From positions 1 to 58,571 of the forward strand of contig NZ_QEKY01000014.1 in the NCBI RefSeq assembly GCF_003096695.1: 58,571 nucleotides of DNA. Direction: 5' to 3'. The stretch comes from Porphyromonas loveana. GTDB taxonomy: Bacteria; Bacteroidota; Bacteroidia; Bacteroidales; Porphyromonadaceae. The position numbers were made by a program, and so were the translations under genes. This document shows positions 17,340 through 26,343 of the stretch, piece after piece. How positions within the stretch are numbered: position 1 is the stretch's first letter; every line of letters starts with the position of its first letter. A model generated the notes under the pieces. That model ran no database searches. It was not told where the DNA came from and saw nothing but the letters and a program-made list of their open reading frames with translations.

Positions 17340-18550
17340 CCCAATCCCATTATATAGTCCACAATATCCTTGGCTACTTCTTTTTTACTCTTCAAGGGGT
17401 AGCTGGTCGCACGTCCTTGGCTATCGAAGATGGTGACCTTGTTCGTCGTTCCGCCGAAGCCTGCTCCTTTGTCGGAGAGAGAATTGAGGACGATTGCATC
17501 CAACTGCTTCGCTTTCATCTTGCGCATAGCTTCTTCCTCTCCCCTATCCGTCTCCAAGGCAAAGCCGATCATGCGCTGACCGAAGCGTTTCGTTGCTCCC
17601 AACGTAGCAGCAATATCGGGATTGGCCGTCAATCGGAGGTCGAAGTCTCCTTTCGTCTCACGCTTCATTTTCGTCTCTGCTTGTTCCATCGGGCGATAAT
17701 CCGCCACTGCAGCCGAAAGGACAGTGATGTCTGCATCGAGGAAAGGAGCCCGACAAGCCTCCAACATCTCCACCGCACTTTCCACACGGACGAGGTCAAT
17801 GCCTCCGACAGCGGGTTCTAACGACGTGGGACCAGAGACAAGCGTCACGCTCGCTCCGAGCTCAGCCAAACGTTCGGCCACACAATAGCCCATTCGGCCC
17901 GAAGAGTAGTTGCCGATAAAACGTACGGGATCCAATTTCTCGTATGTAGGCCCGGCAGTTACCAATGCCTTCTTGCCGAGCAAAGGCTTCTCTGAATCTT
18001 GCGCAAAGAAGGTTTCGAGAATTTCCACGATGCGTTCCGGCTCCTCCATTCGCCCTTTTCCGACGAGGTGACTGGCCAGTTCGCCCTCCGCAGGCTCAAT
18101 GATATGATTGCCATAGGAGCGGAGTATGTCAAGATTGCCTTGTGTACTCGGATGTCTGAACATGTCCAGATCCATTGCCGGCGCAACGAAGACGGGAGCT
18201 TTAGCCGACAGATAGGTCGTCACTAACATATTGTCTGCTATGCCATGAGCCATCTTACCGATCGTGGAGGCTGTGGCAGGCGCTATCACCACGGCATCAG
18301 CCCACAAGCCGAGATCGACATGGCTATTCCAAGTCCCATCCCTTCCGGAGAAAAACTCGCTGATGACAGGCTTCGAGGTCAGAGCCGAAAGCGTTATCGG
18401 CGTTATAAACTCCTTACCGGCAGGCGTTATCACGATTTGCACTTCGGCCCCGCACTTGATAAGCAAGCGAGTCAAGACCGCAGCCTTATATGCTGCGATG
18501 CTTCCGGTGATGCCCAGGACAATATGTTTGCCGGCTAATGACGATACCAT
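17336..18550 (-). CDS. coaBC: Bifunctional phosphopantothenoylcysteine decarboxylase / phosphopantothenate-cysteine ligase
   Basis: A 404-residue CoaBC (Dfp). It carries out two successive steps of coenzyme A synthesis, adding cysteine to 4'-phosphopantothenate and then decarboxylating the product. The N-terminal FMN-dependent CoaC domain (~1-185) has GITGSIAAYKA, the catalytic His in NSHVDLGLWADA (~77) and PAMDLDMF. The CoaB domain begins around KKALVTAGPTYEKLDPVRFIGN (~193) and contains NYSSGRMG and VLSAAVADYRP. Length is typical. It is 21 bp after the exonuclease gene and overlaps porD by 4 bp. Confidence 0.96.
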   Translation of the reverse strand: MVSSLAGKHIVLGITGSIAAYKAAVLTRLLIKCGAEVQIVITPAGKEFITPITLSALTSKPVISEFFSGRDGTWNSHVDLGLWADAVVIAPATASTIGKMAHGIADNMLVTTYLSAKAPVFVAPAMDLDMFRHPSTQGNLDILRSYGNHIIEPAEGELASHLVGKGRMEEPERIVEILETFFAQDSEKPLLGKKALVTAGPTYEKLDPVRFIGNYSSGRMGYCVAERLAELGASVTLVSGPTSLEPAVGGIDLVRVESAVEMLEACRAPFLDADITVLSAAVADYRPMEQAETKMKRETKGDFDLRLTANPDIAATLGATKRFGQRMIGFALETDRGEEEAMRKMKAKQLDAIVLNSLSDKGAGFGGTTNKVTIFDSQGRATSYPLKSKKEVAKDIVDYIMGLG

Positions 18551-18571
18551 ATTATATAAGGGGGCCTTTGT

Positions 18572-19351
18572 TTATTTGGTCTCGGGATTATTCAACGACA
18601 GACGCAAGCGGGTAAACTCCTGCTTCGTATTCAATGTAAAGTCTGCATCCATAATCCAACCATAATAGCCCATATCCGTACGTAGTACATCCAAGGCCTT
18701 GCGTCCGCGATACTTCCCGAAGTTGATAATGACGTTGTCATGCTCGTCATAGACCAGACGGCCGGCAAAGTCCACATTGCGTGACTGACGAGAGAAGTCG
18801 GCCAAGAATGCCATGTCATTCTCCAATGTCCCTTGATAACGATCCAGTTGAGCTTTGAACACATCATAGGTTGCACGCGTATCCGCTTCGGCCGAGTGAG
18901 CATTCTCCTGCGTTCGGTCGCAGTAGAATCGAGTAGCCGCCTCCAACGTACGAGGTTCCATCTTATGGAAAATCGTCTGCACATCAATCAGTTTTCGCCT
19001 ACTGAGGTCAATATCCACTCCTGCTCGAAGGAACTCCTCTACCAGCATGGGCACATCGAATCGTATCGAGTTAAATCCTGCCAAGTCGCATCCCTCAATC
19101 CACTGGGCTAAGCTCTTCGCTACGGAACGGAACGGGGGACAATCTTTCACATCCTCATCCGAGATGCCGTGAATAGCAGTCGATTCGGGAGGGATGGGGC
19201 ACTCGGGATTGATTCTTCGCGTCTTACTCTCCTCACTTCCGTCGGGCATCACTTTCAGAATCGAGATCTCGACGATTCTGTCGCGAACCAAATCAACCCC
19301 CGTCGTTTCGAGGTCGAAGAAGACAAGCGGATTCTTCAGATTGAGTTTCAT
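18572..19351 (-). CDS. DEDDh 3'-5' exonuclease (DnaQ-like)
   Basis: A 259-residue exonuclease of the DNA polymerase III epsilon type. The DEDDh residues are all present: FFDLETTG (D13, E15), FNSIRFD (D99), and HSAEADTRA (H152, D157). The C-terminal ~80 residues carry NFGKYRGRKALDVL, a small extra domain seen in Bacteroidetes members. It lies 13 bp after dnaN, so a proofreading or repair role at the sliding clamp is plausible, but whether it is the replicative proofreader is inference. Confidence 0.9.
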   Translation of the reverse strand: MKLNLKNPLVFFDLETTGVDLVRDRIVEISILKVMPDGSEESKTRRINPECPIPPESTAIHGISDEDVKDCPPFRSVAKSLAQWIEGCDLAGFNSIRFDVPMLVEEFLRAGVDIDLSRRKLIDVQTIFHKMEPRTLEAATRFYCDRTQENAHSAEADTRATYDVFKAQLDRYQGTLENDMAFLADFSRQSRNVDFAGRLVYDEHDNVIINFGKYRGRKALDVLRTDMGYYGWIMDADFTLNTKQEFTRLRLSLNNPETK

Positions 19352-19364
19352 GCGAGTCCGGTCT

Positions 19365-20498
19365 TTATTCCCCTATCAACTTCATGGGCAGAAGCAGATT
19401 GCACAAGCTGATACCCGGCTCGTTCTCCGCCGGCAGAATCAAGCCTGCACGAGTCTGGTCGGCCAGTGTTATGATCACTTCATCCGAAGACATTCCCTGC
19501 AGGATGGTCTGGAAGACATCCGACTTGAAGCCAATACGCATATTCATGTCTGCCGGACAATCTGCTGCCACGTGCTCCTCTGCAGCAACAGAGAAGTCAA
19601 TATCATTGGCCGACAAGCGGATTCCGTCCGGTGTAAACTCCATACGCAGCATACTTGTGGCCGGATTGGAGAAGATAGCCACACGCTTCGCTCCCGAGAG
19701 AAGTTGCAGACGATCCACTTTCACTTCGTAGGGGTTGCTCGTCGGTATTACACTATTGTAATTGGGATAACGGCCTTCCAACAGACGAGCTGTGAGCGTA
19801 TAGTCGCCCAATTCGATATGGAGATAGTTGTTGTCATACGTCAGCTGTACATTGCCTTCCAGCTTGGGCAGGACAGAGCGCAGGAGGAGACAAGCTTTTC
19901 TGGGCAGACAGAACGCACTACGTTGCGAGCTACGCACATTGGCATCCTCTTGCTTGACCAGAATTTGTCCGTCCGAGCCCACAAAGACGAGCTTATCCTC
20001 GAAGAAGTCCATATAGACGCCCGTCATGATAGGACGACGCTCATCCTGGCTCGTAGCAAAGAGTGTGGCCGAAAGACCACTCATCAGAGACTCGGCAGGC
20101 AGCACCGAGGTGATGGCGTCTTGTGACAAAGCCGCTGCCTGCGGATAGGTCGATGCATCCTGCACAACAAAGGTGTAGTGGCCATTGCTATAAGCGATTT
20201 GGGCAGCTTTGCTATCGGTATTCACTTCGAAGGCGATCGGCTGGTCGGGCAGCTCCTTGAGAGGTTCAAGCAGAATTCTTTCAGGAACGGCAAACGTACC
20301 ATTCTCTCCTCCTATATTATTTACGGTGAGCTCTGTACTCATGCGATTAGCCATATCGGCTGCCGTAAGTCTCAACTTATCCCCTTCGAGTTCGAAAAGA
20401 ACAGACTCCAGGATTGGCAGTGTGCTACGCGATGCTATCACGCGAGCAATCAACTGCAAATGCTGCAACATCATGTTGCTGGCTACTTCAAACTTCAT
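19365..20498 (-). CDS. dnaN: DNA polymerase III beta sliding clamp
   Basis: A 377-residue beta clamp. It forms a ring dimer around DNA and tethers the replicative polymerase and other factors. The N-terminal MKFEVASNMMLQHLQLIARVI and SRSTLPILESVLFELEGD, together with the C-terminal LLLPMKL, are typical, and the three-domain length is normal. It heads a run of seven same-strand genes ending with ridA. A full -33/-7 promoter lies 27 nt upstream of the start codon. dnaA and recF are not next to it here. Confidence 0.96.
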   Translation of the reverse strand: MKFEVASNMMLQHLQLIARVIASRSTLPILESVLFELEGDKLRLTAADMANRMSTELTVNNIGGENGTFAVPERILLEPLKELPDQPIAFEVNTDSKAAQIAYSNGHYTFVVQDASTYPQAAALSQDAITSVLPAESLMSGLSATLFATSQDERRPIMTGVYMDFFEDKLVFVGSDGQILVKQEDANVRSSQRSAFCLPRKACLLLRSVLPKLEGNVQLTYDNNYLHIELGDYTLTARLLEGRYPNYNSVIPTSNPYEVKVDRLQLLSGAKRVAIFSNPATSMLRMEFTPDGIRLSANDIDFSVAAEEHVAADCPADMNMRIGFKSDVFQTILQGMSSDEVIITLADQTRAGLILPAENEPGISLCNLLLPMKLIGE

Positions 20499-20524
20499 TG
20501 TATCTATTTATTTTGGTTTTCTTA

Positions 20525-20554
20525 CAAATGTAGGTGTTTTCCTACAACCAACAA
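20525..20554 (-). promoter_or_regulatory. Promoter of the dnaN operon
   Basis: On the minus strand TTG (20554-20552), 19 nt, then TACATTTG (20532-20525). Both elements match the Bacteroidetes consensus. It predicts a leader of about 20 nt. Confidence 0.7.
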
Positions 20555-20578
20555 TTACCCTTTATCAATGGTTTCAGA

Positions 20579-20627
20579 CAAAAAAGACTGTGCCGAGCGG
20601 AAGTTTACCTCACCTCCTCGGCACAGT
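20579..20627 (-). terminator. Terminator of hutU
   Basis: ACTGTGCCGAG at 20587-20597 pairs with CTCGGCACAGT at 20617-20627. On the minus strand the stem is followed by cTTTTTT. It lies 24 bp after the hutU stop. The plus side also has a T run, but no plus-strand gene needs it. Confidence 0.8.
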
Positions 20628-20650
20628 TTTTATCCATGATCTCAGTCCTA

Positions 20651-22630
20651 TCAGAGTATCGTATCGAGCAGATGTTCGTCCACCAGATACGGCAAGGTGA
20701 TATGATAACCGTCGCCATGACTGGTATTGAACTCCTCACTTACCTGCATGGCATTGGGGTTGCGTGCCCATGAACGACGAGCCACACCGCCCATTACATC
20801 CCACAGCATAGCCGAACGCAGGATGCCGTCCACACGTTCCGAGCCATCGAGTACCATACCAAAGCCTCCGTTGATCGACTTGCCGATGCCCACACCGCCG
20901 CCATTGTGCAGTGCGACGAGGCTCATGCCGCGAGCAGCATTACCGGCAAAGCATTGTACAGCCATGTCGGCCATCACGTTACTACCGTCTTTGATGTTAG
21001 ATGTCTCACGGAAGGGGCTGTCTGTACCGCTCACATCGTGGTGGTCACGTCCGAGCATGATGGGACCTACCTCACCGCGACGAACCATTTCGTTGAAACG
21101 GAGAGCGATGTTCATGCGACCGAGAGCATCTTGATAGAGGATGCGAGCCTGTGTACCTACAACGAGCTGGTTCTTCTCCGCATCGCGAATCCAAATCCAG
21201 TTATCACGGTCTTGCTCGCGCCTGTTCGGATCGATGCAGTCCATAGCTGCATGGTCGGTCTTGACCAGGTCTTCATGCTTACCGCTGAGGCAAACCCAGC
21301 GGAAAGGACCATAACCGTAGTCGAAGAGTTCGGGACCCATGATATCCTCTACATAGCTGGGCCAGATAAAACCGTCCTTATCATCGAAACCATTCTTGCT
21401 GATCTCCATGATGCCGCTGTCGTATATACTCTTCATGAAGGCATTGCCATAGTCGAAGAAGTAGGTACCGCGAGCCACAAGTGCCTTGACAGCTTCGAAG
21501 TGACGCTTGAGACCGAAATCGATCTGGCGACAGAACTCGTCGCGATCCTCCTTCAGCAAGCGCGTGCGCTCCTCGAACGAAAGCGTCACAGGACAGTAAC
21601 CACCCTCATAAACGGCGTGGCAACTCGTTTGGTCGGATAGCAAATCAATGTGGATATTGGCACTGAGAGCATACTCAAGCAGATCCACCACATTGCCGAG
21701 GTAAGCGATCGAGCATGCTTCGCCCTTCTTCTGCGCTTCGGCAGCCATGCGGAATGCTTCCTCCTTTGAGTCCGTTCGGAACTTTACCCAGCCTTGTCCG
21801 TGGCGCGTGTCGATACGACTACTATCCACCTCTGCTGTGATGCTGACGGCACCGGCTATATCGGCGGCTTTGGGCTGAGCTCCACTCATACCACCAAGAC
21901 CGCTCGTGACGAAGAGCTTACCGGCCAGATTGCCTCCCGTAGGGATATTGAGTCTCTGACGACCTGCGTTGAGGAGCGTATTGAATGTACCGTGTACGAT
22001 ACCCTGCGGACCGATGTACATCCAGCCGCCGGCAGTCATCTGACCATAGTTGGCCACACCCATCTGAGCGGCGACCTCCCAGTCTTTGATATTGTCATAG
22101 AGACCCACCATCATCGAGTTCGTGATGATCACACGTGGGGCTTCGGGTTTGGACTTAAAGAGACCCAGCGGGTGTCCGCTTTCGATCACGAGCGTCTGCT
22201 CATTGGTCATCTCTCGGAGGTATTGCATGATGAGACGGTACTGCATCCAGTTCTGACACACTTGGCCCGTCTCGCCATAGGTGACAAGTTCGTAGGGATA
22301 GAGTGCGATGTCGAAGCAGAGGTTATTGTCGATCATCACTTGGAAAGCCTTTCCTTCAATACAACGGCCTTCGTATTCGTCGATACTCTTAGCCTTGAGG
22401 TCACCCTCGGGGCGGTAACGATAGCCGTATATCTTGCCACGAGTCTTCAGCTCTTCGAGAAATTCGGGAGCCAGTTTTTCATGCAGCTCAACGGGGATAT
22501 AACGGAGCGCATTCTTCAGTGCTGTACGTGTCTGTGCGGGAGTAAGACGGAAGCCGCGGTCGGGAGCGCGGCGGATTCCTGCCACGAAACTGGGGTAGGC
22601 AGGCAAGGTGTTGTCCAGAGTGAACTTCAT
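20651..22630 (-). CDS. hutU: Urocanate hydratase
   Basis: A 659-residue urocanase. It converts urocanate to 4-imidazolone-5-propanoate, the second step of histidine breakdown, with tightly bound NAD+. Recognisable stretches include NWMQYRLIMQ, the LFVTSGLGGMSGAQPKAA nucleotide-binding segment (~245), HYDVSGTDSPFRET-like region (DHHDVSGTDSPFRET, ~552) and ALHNGGGVGIGKSINGGFG. About 660 residues is the longer form, found in eukaryotes and many Bacteroidetes, against ~555 in typical Proteobacteria. No other hut gene is adjacent. It fits an organism that lives on amino acids. Confidence 0.95.
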   Translation of the reverse strand: MKFTLDNTLPAYPSFVAGIRRAPDRGFRLTPAQTRTALKNALRYIPVELHEKLAPEFLEELKTRGKIYGYRYRPEGDLKAKSIDEYEGRCIEGKAFQVMIDNNLCFDIALYPYELVTYGETGQVCQNWMQYRLIMQYLREMTNEQTLVIESGHPLGLFKSKPEAPRVIITNSMMVGLYDNIKDWEVAAQMGVANYGQMTAGGWMYIGPQGIVHGTFNTLLNAGRQRLNIPTGGNLAGKLFVTSGLGGMSGAQPKAADIAGAVSITAEVDSSRIDTRHGQGWVKFRTDSKEEAFRMAAEAQKKGEACSIAYLGNVVDLLEYALSANIHIDLLSDQTSCHAVYEGGYCPVTLSFEERTRLLKEDRDEFCRQIDFGLKRHFEAVKALVARGTYFFDYGNAFMKSIYDSGIMEISKNGFDDKDGFIWPSYVEDIMGPELFDYGYGPFRWVCLSGKHEDLVKTDHAAMDCIDPNRREQDRDNWIWIRDAEKNQLVVGTQARILYQDALGRMNIALRFNEMVRRGEVGPIMLGRDHHDVSGTDSPFRETSNIKDGSNVMADMAVQCFAGNAARGMSLVALHNGGGVGIGKSINGGFGMVLDGSERVDGILRSAMLWDVMGGVARRSWARNPNAMQVSEEFNTSHGDGYHITLPYLVDEHLLDTIL

Positions 22631-22888
22631 TATTTGATGTTTTGTGGTTTGATTGTCTTGTCGTCGAAGGCGAATGCCCTTGCGCTAAGGCGGTGCCAAA
22701 TTACCATTTTTTCGATCACCAAGCAAAAAAGAATCTCAGACGAGTCCTCCTTGCTCCATTCCCAAGAGCTATCAATTTCTTCAATAATAGAACAAGGAAA
22801 GACGTACCAAAATTTCGACTTTGACACGCCTTTCCTTTATTCTACACTGAGAGGAATCCTTCTCAGAAAAAGAACGACACAGATGTTT

Positions 22889-23767
22889 TTACTGATCTGA
22901 CACGGCTATTTTTTCTACGTATGTCCTGCCGTTTATCGACAATCGGATCACATAAGATCCCATGGGGACCGTGTATTCGAGCTTGTCGATTCCTCCGACT
23001 ACGTAACGTCCGTTCATATCGTAGAGAGCAATATGGCCATTACATGTCGCCATGATTTTGTTGCCCACTATAGCCATTGTATAAGGCTTGACCGTAGTCA
23101 CTTCAGACAGATCTGTACCCTCACCTGTAATGGTCAAAGTCACATAGTCTCCCGAAGTTTGCCAGGAAGGGCCATCGTAATAGAGGGCCTGAAAATGATA
23201 AGTCTTTCCTGCTTCGAAGGTGAAGTCGTTCCCGTACGTAGCATCTTCCTGTCCAAAGACACCGGGGATAACGATACATAAGCCAGGAGTTGGGTTTACC
23301 ACCACATAATCATATGCTCCGGCAGGAATATCGACAGAAGACATCCCGTCCACGACTTGATGCTCCGGCGTACAAGAGGGATCGGCATCGGCCGGCACTT
23401 TGAATTCGAATGGGACATATAGATCTGCCGGAATATTGCAGTCTTCTGTCAGTGTCTGTCCCAATGGAGTATTGGGTGGGATCTCGTTGCCATACGCAGT
23501 ATGGTCAGCATCCATCAGAAGTTGGTAGCCGGATCCATCCCCCCATACATCATGAGCTTCCAGAATAATACGCGCCATACCACTTGGGATGGGGACATCG
23601 CGGAATGGGGCAAGATCCGACGGTTTTGCTCTCTGTTGTTTTAGGGCGAGAGCCTTTGATTGTTCACGAGAAATTTGTTTTTTCACGCTCTGTGCTGTTG
23701 CTGATTGCTCAGGAGCACAAATAGCTACAAAAAGAGCCAGAGCAAGAAAAGGGTTGACCTTTTTCAT
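22889..23767 (-). CDS. Secreted K2-like (DUF2436) domain protein with T9SS sorting domain
   Basis: A 292-residue secreted protein. The signal peptide ends near QSATAQ (~26). Residues ~65-215 match the K2/DUF2436 adhesin module of gingipains and HagA: IILEAHDVWGDGSGYQLLMD, DADPSC, IPAGAYDYVV and FTFEAGKTYHF. The final ~70 residues are a type A T9SS C-terminal domain (KPYTMAIVGNKI, LYDMNGR, TYVEKIAV). The protein should therefore cross the outer membrane by T9SS and be attached to A-LPS. There is no catalytic domain, so it is a stand-alone adhesin-type module. The substrate is unknown. It shares no operon with hutU (258-bp gap). Confidence 0.85.
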   Translation of the reverse strand: MKKVNPFLALALFVAICAPEQSATAQSVKKQISREQSKALALKQQRAKPSDLAPFRDVPIPSGMARIILEAHDVWGDGSGYQLLMDADHTAYGNEIPPNTPLGQTLTEDCNIPADLYVPFEFKVPADADPSCTPEHQVVDGMSSVDIPAGAYDYVVVNPTPGLCIVIPGVFGQEDATYGNDFTFEAGKTYHFQALYYDGPSWQTSGDYVTLTITGEGTDLSEVTTVKPYTMAIVGNKIMATCNGHIALYDMNGRYVVGGIDKLEYTVPMGSYVIRLSINGRTYVEKIAVSDQ

Positions 23768-23900
23768 CTCTAAAAAATAGTTAGGGGTTAAAAATTTAGT
23801 GATCCATCACACATTGATGGTCAAGGCAAAGTAAGCAAAAAGTACTTAACTACATTATTTCGACATAAAAAATAAACACTTTCTGCGTTGTCAGGGAAGT

Positions 23901-24308
23901 CTACAGCCTCCGTCGTCGTGGAGCTGTTCTCTGCTGTCGCTTCAACAGGAGAGGGAAAGCATTCTCCCGATGTTCTATTCGCTTGCAGGAGCCATCTCGA
24001 CCGAGCACGACCGAAACGATGTCGAAGCGTACAGGCAGGTCGATGCCGTACATACGTATATAATGGTGTGCCGCCTCGGATATAAGTCTGCGCTTGCGTG
24101 CATCCACGGCATCCTCCGGAGCGAGGAGGAAGCCCTCCGTGCGGGTTTTCACTTCCACAACGATGAGTTCGCGCGAGGTGGACAGTACGATGTCAAGCTC
24201 TCGCTTGCCGGACTGCCAATTCAGCGCCTCCACTTGCAGGCCCTTCTGCCGCAAGTAATCCAAAGCGATCTTTTCGCCCCTATGCCCCAGCTCGTTATGC
24301 TCAGCCAT
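23901..24308 (-). CDS. YraN/UPF0102 family protein
   Basis: A 135-residue protein of the YraN (UPF0102) family, which has a restriction-endonuclease-like fold. The motif RELDIVLSTSRELIVVEVKTR (~36-57) holds the Asp and Glu-x-Lys residues of that fold. A basic tail (RTAPRRRRL) ends the protein. It overlaps the upstream acyltransferase gene by 8 bp, so it is co-transcribed. Proposed roles in Holliday-junction or DNA processing are unproven. Confidence 0.85.
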   Translation of the reverse strand: MAEHNELGHRGEKIALDYLRQKGLQVEALNWQSGKRELDIVLSTSRELIVVEVKTRTEGFLLAPEDAVDARKRRLISEAAHHYIRMYGIDLPVRFDIVSVVLGRDGSCKRIEHRENAFPLLLKRQQRTAPRRRRL

Positions 24309-25269
24309 GACCGTTGGCAGCCTCGCCGTTTCCGTTCCGGTTGCGAACGAAGCTCTCGATATGTCGCTGCTTCTTCTCCTCCAATATCTGCCCTACGGCG
24401 ATGAAAATGCCCGTCTCTTCGACGTCGCCGAACTCCTCATTGACGGCCGTGCCGAAGACACGCATCTCCGGCGACAAGGCTATGTAAGCACTCACAAGGG
24501 GAGGAATGTTGATGCCCAGCTTGCGCACCTCGGTATTGAGCCTCTTATAGTTGGTGCCGAAGTCCTCGGACGAGAACAAGGCCTCGTCTTCCTCGCAGAC
24601 CTCGATGGGCAGCGGATGGATAGGAGTTACCAATCTATCGGGATCGGGGAAGTGCTTGCGTAGGAAATGCAGGATCAGATTGCGCGCTCGACGATTGTAA
24701 TCCTTGAACATGGTCACCTTGCCATAGAAGTAGAGAGCATCGGGATTGACCACCGTGAGAGCGCCGATGCCGTCCCACAGGTTGTCCAAGACGAAGATGG
24801 CCTTCGTCCCCATTCGTGTGGATTGGTACTGTAGCGAGACAAACGAGCGTCCCAGCTCCACCGTATTCGGCAGATAGTCCCGCAAGAAAGCATCGCTGAA
24901 GTCGAACATCTCGGCCGTGGCCAGCAAGGGTTTGCCATCGGGTGAGAAGCCCACCTCGCTACCATAGATAAATCGGTAGCCGCCGAGGATGGCCTTGTTC
25001 TCCGGATCCCATACGATGAGTTGGCGATAACCGCCCGGCATAGTGTCGAACTCGTCTATGTCCACAGCCTTGCCCGTCCCCCCGCCATAGTGACGGAAAG
25101 CCTCCTCGCGCAGACGCCCCACCTCCTGCATACAGTGGGGAGCTTCTTCGGCGGTGAATACGTATATCTCGTTGCCGGCTTTGTTAGTGACCCGCAACAG
25201 GCGTTCGGCCGTCAGCTCTTGTTCGAGCAGGGCAGTTGCCACAGGCGGAATGATGGGGAGAACACACAT
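24301..25269 (-). CDS. glsB: GNAT-family N-acyltransferase, GlsB/OlsB-like
   Basis: A 322-residue acyltransferase with a GNAT-type fold, of the OlsB family. In Bacteroides GlsB N-acylates glycine with a 3-hydroxy fatty acid, the first step in making glycine and serine-glycine dipeptide lipids. The GGYRFIYG and ELGRSFVSLQYQ segments (~98 and ~139) and the GIGALTVVNPDALYFYGKVTMF stretch belong to the family. Its partner O-acyltransferase gene ends 12 bp upstream, the glsA/glsB pairing of Bacteroides. Assignment to glycine-lipid synthesis is inference from this pairing; the enzyme could use another amine. Confidence 0.75.
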   Translation of the reverse strand: MCVLPIIPPVATALLEQELTAERLLRVTNKAGNEIYVFTAEEAPHCMQEVGRLREEAFRHYGGGTGKAVDIDEFDTMPGGYRQLIVWDPENKAILGGYRFIYGSEVGFSPDGKPLLATAEMFDFSDAFLRDYLPNTVELGRSFVSLQYQSTRMGTKAIFVLDNLWDGIGALTVVNPDALYFYGKVTMFKDYNRRARNLILHFLRKHFPDPDRLVTPIHPLPIEVCEEDEALFSSEDFGTNYKRLNTEVRKLGINIPPLVSAYIALSPEMRVFGTAVNEEFGDVEETGIFIAVGQILEEKKQRHIESFVRNRNGNGEAANGHG

Positions 25270-25281
25270 AGGAGTGGATGA

Positions 25282-26109
25282 TTATGGAGTTGTGGCCGTG
25301 GGTCTGAGGCCATATACTAATGAGCGGATATCAGCAGCCTGCTCCGCCGTACTGCGTGTGTCGGGAGCAAGCGACTGCCAAGGCACGGGCGAACCGACGT
25401 ACACCCGATAGCGACTGCCCTTGCTGCTAAACATTTCGTGCGGCAGCAGAGCCGAGCCAACATTGAACTTGATGTCGAGAGCCTGCCGGATCTGCTCGAT
25501 GCGGTAGAAGCATCGCGAGTTGAGCCCCTCGAAGAAGAGCGGCACGATGTCGCGACGGTAGGCATAGGCCTGACGCACAAAGCTCTTCTTCCAAGGCGTG
25601 TCCTGCACGCGCCCGTCGATCTGTCGGGAGCAGAAGCCTGCAGGGAAGGTGATCACGGGCAAGTCGCTCTCCAGTGCCTGATGTAGCAGGTCCACACTTT
25701 CGCGCTTCTGCTTCCCACGTGTATTGACGGGGACAAAAATCTTGCGCAGGGGGCGGAGGTGGAAGAGCATGTCATTGACGATGTAGCGCACTTCGGAACC
25801 GTAGTGACTGCCCACCAGATGGCTCAGACAGATGCCGTCCAGCCCTCCGAGCGGATGATTGGAGACGAAAAGGCAATGCCTGTCCGCAGGCAAATGCTCC
25901 ACACCCTCCCATGCCACATCCACGCGGAAGTGCTCTACCAGCGCAGACATGAAGGCCACTCCTTCGAGGTGGCCATATCGGTCGAGAATATCGTTGATCT
26001 CGCGCTCATGTATCAAACGCTCCAGCAGACGAACGACTGGGCGTGGCAACTCTCTGCCTCTCAGGCGTGCTATGATCTCGCCTATATGGATATGCTGTTT
26101 CTCTTGCAT
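25282..26109 (-). CDS. glsA: Lysophospholipid-type O-acyltransferase, GlsA/OlsA-like
   Basis: A 275-residue acyltransferase with the HX4D catalytic motif in SNHPLGGLD and a downstream VITFPAGFCSRQ (phosphate/substrate) motif. In the Bacteroides glycine-lipid pathway GlsA adds the second acyl chain to the lyso-lipid made by GlsB. I start at the ATG at 26109 (MQEKQHIHIGEI). The ATG at 26217 would put the start upstream of the promoter element at 26149-26156, so it cannot be used on that transcript. It is the first gene of a glsA-glsB-yraN unit. Confidence 0.75.
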   Translation of the reverse strand: MQEKQHIHIGEIIARLRGRELPRPVVRLLERLIHEREINDILDRYGHLEGVAFMSALVEHFRVDVAWEGVEHLPADRHCLFVSNHPLGGLDGICLSHLVGSHYGSEVRYIVNDMLFHLRPLRKIFVPVNTRGKQKRESVDLLHQALESDLPVITFPAGFCSRQIDGRVQDTPWKKSFVRQAYAYRRDIVPLFFEGLNSRCFYRIEQIRQALDIKFNVGSALLPHEMFSSKGSRYRVYVGSPVPWQSLAPDTRSTAEQAADIRSLVYGLRPTATTP

Positions 26110-26148
26110 GGAATGGTGTACACTCTCATAGACAGTGACAAATCTACA

Positions 26149-26156
26149 CAAAAGTA
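26149..26156 (-). promoter_or_regulatory. -7 promoter element of the glsA-glsB-yraN unit
   Basis: Minus strand TACTTTTG, exact TAnnTTTG. Predicted transcription start near 26143, which favours the ATG at 26109 for glsA. No clear -33 TTG seen. Confidence 0.55.
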
Positions 26157-26251
26157 CGCTTTTCCCGTCAGCTATGCTGCGATTGCAAAGGGATATCTCG
26201 TGGCAAACCGACATCATAGAATCGTCGTTCGAAGCAAGCCCCGTTTTTTCT

Positions 26252-26259
26252 TATCTTTG
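26252..26259 (+). promoter_or_regulatory. -7 promoter element of the putative short transcript
   Basis: TATCTTTG, exact TAnnTTTG match, followed by cagtccg. It points away from glsA and towards the small ORF and hairpin at 26344-26567. No gene of usual size follows for 800 bp. Confidence 0.55.
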
Positions 26260-26343
26260 CAGTCCGACCGGCAGCTCAACGACACGTAGATAACTGAATA
26301 TCTGAGCAGGCTAACGGAAAGAACAAAAAATAATATGTAATAA

